Shown here: piece after piece, positions 12,966 to 14,213 of the stretch
Layout of the letters: each line of letters begins with the position of its first letter
How positions within the stretch are numbered: the stretch's first letter is position 1
DNA from: Sandarakinorhabdus sp.
GTDB taxonomy: Bacteria > Pseudomonadota > Alphaproteobacteria > Sphingomonadales > Sphingomonadaceae
Assembly (NCBI GenBank): GCA_025458465.1
Contig: JALOSK010000023.1
Location: 1-14,213, forward strand
Direction: 5' to 3'
Length of the DNA stretch: 14,213 nucleotides
Position numbers and translations under genes: made by a program
Notes under the pieces: generated by a model
Seen by the model: only the letters and a program-made list of their open reading frames with translations
Told to the model about the DNA's origin: nothing
Databases searched by the model: none

Positions 12966-13430
12966 GTGGCCGGGAAATCACTGAGTCTGGACGAATTTCG
13001 CGCGCTGGCCGGCACCGAGGTTGGCGTGTCGGACTGGATCGACGTGCCGCAATCGAAGATCGACGCCTTCGCCGAGGTGACCGGCGATCACCAGTTCATC
13101 CACGTCAACCCGGAACTGGCGAAGCAGACGCCGTTCGGCACCACCATTGCCCACGGCTATCTCACGCTCAGCCTGCTGTCGGTGATGGCCTATCAGGCGA
13201 TGCCCGGCATCAAGGGCACGCGCATGGGTGTGAACTATGGTCTCAACAAGGTGCGGTTCATGGCGCCGGTGAAATCCGGCAGCCGGGTCCGCGGCCGCTT
13301 CACCATCGCCGATGTGTCGCAGCGCCCGGATGGCGCCTGGCAGACCACCACCAGTGTCACCGTCGAGATCGAGGGCGAGGCCAAGCCGGCGCTCGCCGCC
13401 GAATGGATCACCCTGCAATATGTCGGCTGA
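12966..13430 (+). CDS. MaoC family dehydratase (hot-dog enoyl-CoA hydratase, NodN-like)
   Basis: A 154-residue single hot-dog-fold hydratase. The hydratase-2 motif is clear: GDHQFIHVNPELAKQTPFGT (40-59) followed by TIAHGYLTLSL, with predicted catalytic Asp41 and His46. Enzymes of this type add water to trans-2-enoyl-CoA thioesters, often giving the (R)-3-hydroxy product; close relatives are annotated NodN-like. The length is normal for a single-domain MaoC protein. The start is GTG at 12966, eight bases after AGGGGAG; the next in-frame starts would cut the conserved N-terminal helix. The thiolase gene begins 28 bases downstream, so the pair likely works on acyl-CoA degradation. The exact substrate is unknown. 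Confidence 0.92.
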   Translation: MAGKSLSLDEFRALAGTEVGVSDWIDVPQSKIDAFAEVTGDHQFIHVNPELAKQTPFGTTIAHGYLTLSLLSVMAYQAMPGIKGTRMGVNYGLNKVRFMAPVKSGSRVRGRFTIADVSQRPDGAWQTTTSVTVEIEGEAKPALAAEWITLQYVG

Positions 13431-13458
13431 ACCGGCCTGATCTGAAAGGAATATTCCC

Positions 13459-14213
13459 ATGCGTGAAGCCGTTATCGTCTCGACCGCCCGCACGCCGATT
13501 GGCCGTGCCTATCGTGGTGCCTTCAATGCCACCCCGTCGCCCACGCTGGCCGGCCATGCCATCGCCCATGCCGTCAAGCGCGCCGGCATCGATGGCGCGG
13601 AAGTGGACGATGTGGTGATGGGCTGCGCCCTTCAGCAGGGCGTGCAGGGCGGCAACATCGCCCGCCTGTCGCTGTTGCGCGCCGGCCTGCCGGTGACGGT
13701 GTCGGGCCAGTCGATGGACCGGCAATGTTCGTCGGGCGTGATGTCGATCGCCACCGCCGCCAAGCAGATCATCGTCGATGGCATGACCATCTGCGTCGGT
13801 GGCGGGGTGGACAGCATCTCCATGGTGCAGAACGACAAGATGCGCACCGGCGTCGATCCCAGCCTGGTGGCGATGCACCCCAACATCCACATGCCGATGC
13901 TGCAGACCGCCGAAGTGGTGGCCAAGCGCTACAACGTCAGCCGCGACCGGCAGGACGAATATGGCTATCAAAGCCAGATGCGCACTGCCGCGGCCCAGGC
14001 GGCCGGCAAGTTCGACGATGAAATCGTGCCGATGACCGCCACCATGGCAATGGTCAACAAGGAGACCAAGGAGGTTTCCCACCACGAGATCACCCTCACC
14101 AGGGACGAAGGCAACCGCCCGGAAACCACGCTGGAGGGGCTGAAGGGCCTGAAGCCGGTGATCGAAGGCGGCGTGATCACCGCCGGCAACGCCAGCCAGC
14201 TTTCCGATGGCGC
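13459..14213 (+). CDS. Acetyl-CoA acyltransferase (thiolase), 3' end beyond the window
   Basis: The first 251 residues of a thiolase; the frame is open to the window edge. It begins MREAVIVSTARTPIGRAYRG, a standard thiolase N-terminus. The nucleophilic cysteine is Cys90 in DRQCSSGVMSIATAA. Further family segments are GGVDSISMVQ, the TAEVVAKRYNVSRDRQDEY helix, and VITAGNASQLSDG at the edge, where the Asn-x-Ser substrate-site motif begins. Thiolases cleave 3-ketoacyl-CoA to acetyl-CoA and a shortened acyl-CoA, or condense acetyl-CoA in the reverse direction. The missing C-terminal third should carry the His and second Cys of the active site. ATG at 13459 has AAAGGA eight bases upstream. The fadA-type degradative role is favoured by the MaoC neighbour. 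Confidence 0.95.
   Translation, partial: MREAVIVSTARTPIGRAYRGAFNATPSPTLAGHAIAHAVKRAGIDGAEVDDVVMGCALQQGVQGGNIARLSLLRAGLPVTVSGQSMDRQCSSGVMSIATAAKQIIVDGMTICVGGGVDSISMVQNDKMRTGVDPSLVAMHPNIHMPMLQTAEVVAKRYNVSRDRQDEYGYQSQMRTAAAQAAGKFDDEIVPMTATMAMVNKETKEVSHHEITLTRDEGNRPETTLEGLKGLKPVIEGGVITAGNASQLSDG

Noticed and set aside
1..14213. Search for a mobile element, CRISPR array, toxin-antitoxin pair or defence island
   Set aside because: No repeats with spacers, transposase, integrase or nuclease-like protein was seen, and the composition is uniform apart from short AT-rich promoter regions.

Overview
The window reads as ordinary chromosomal DNA of a GC-rich alphaproteobacterium, most likely a member of the Sphingomonadales. 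The case rests on a MipZ-type division ATPase, two exported proteins with the sphingomonad-style PEPxxWA C-terminal sorting signal, and alphaproteobacterial-type protein sequences throughout. No tRNA, rRNA, CRISPR array, transposase, integrase or plasmid gene was seen. There is no gene-free stretch longer than about 205 bases.

Layout. 1-1709: mipZ (minus) diverges from panC (plus, pantothenate synthesis); panC lacks a normal start codon at the place where its conserved N-terminus begins. 1718-4775: five minus-strand genes packed as an apparent operon, transcribed from DUF3572 through a HAD-type hydrolase, a RidA-family protein and a FemAB/GNAT-like DUF482 protein to a small exported protein of unknown function. 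4870-5094: rpmG (ribosomal protein L33, minus) with a clear terminator that separates it from the DUF3572 operon. 5276-7194: a YgfZ-type folate-binding Fe-S protein overlapping an MscS-type mechanosensitive channel gene by one base (plus). 7388-8104: a PEP-CTERM protein with a structured leader and a terminator. 8154-11948: putA (proline to glutamate) followed by a coq4-like gene (ubiquinone synthesis), both minus. 12027-12760: a second PEP-CTERM protein with its own promoter and terminator (minus). 12966-14213: a MaoC-type hydratase and a thiolase that runs off the window (plus), which look like a fatty-acyl-CoA unit.

How the genes connect. PutA gives electrons to the ubiquinone pool, and its downstream neighbour is a ubiquinone-biosynthesis protein. 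MaoC hydratase and thiolase carry out steps of the same acyl-CoA degradation route. The two PEP-CTERM proteins share an almost identical 51-bp coding module in opposite orientation, and both would be handled by an exosortase encoded elsewhere.

I did not find a convincing new multi-gene system. The points most worth checking are the anomalous panC start, a recurring arrangement in which promoter-like boxes end 6-9 bases before the start codon (ygfZ, DUF3572, coq4, putA; possible leaderless messages), the structured leader of the first PEP-CTERM gene, the near-identical PEP-CTERM modules, and the conserved-looking exported protein of unknown function. All calls come from reading the sequence and from memory of the families; no database search was run.
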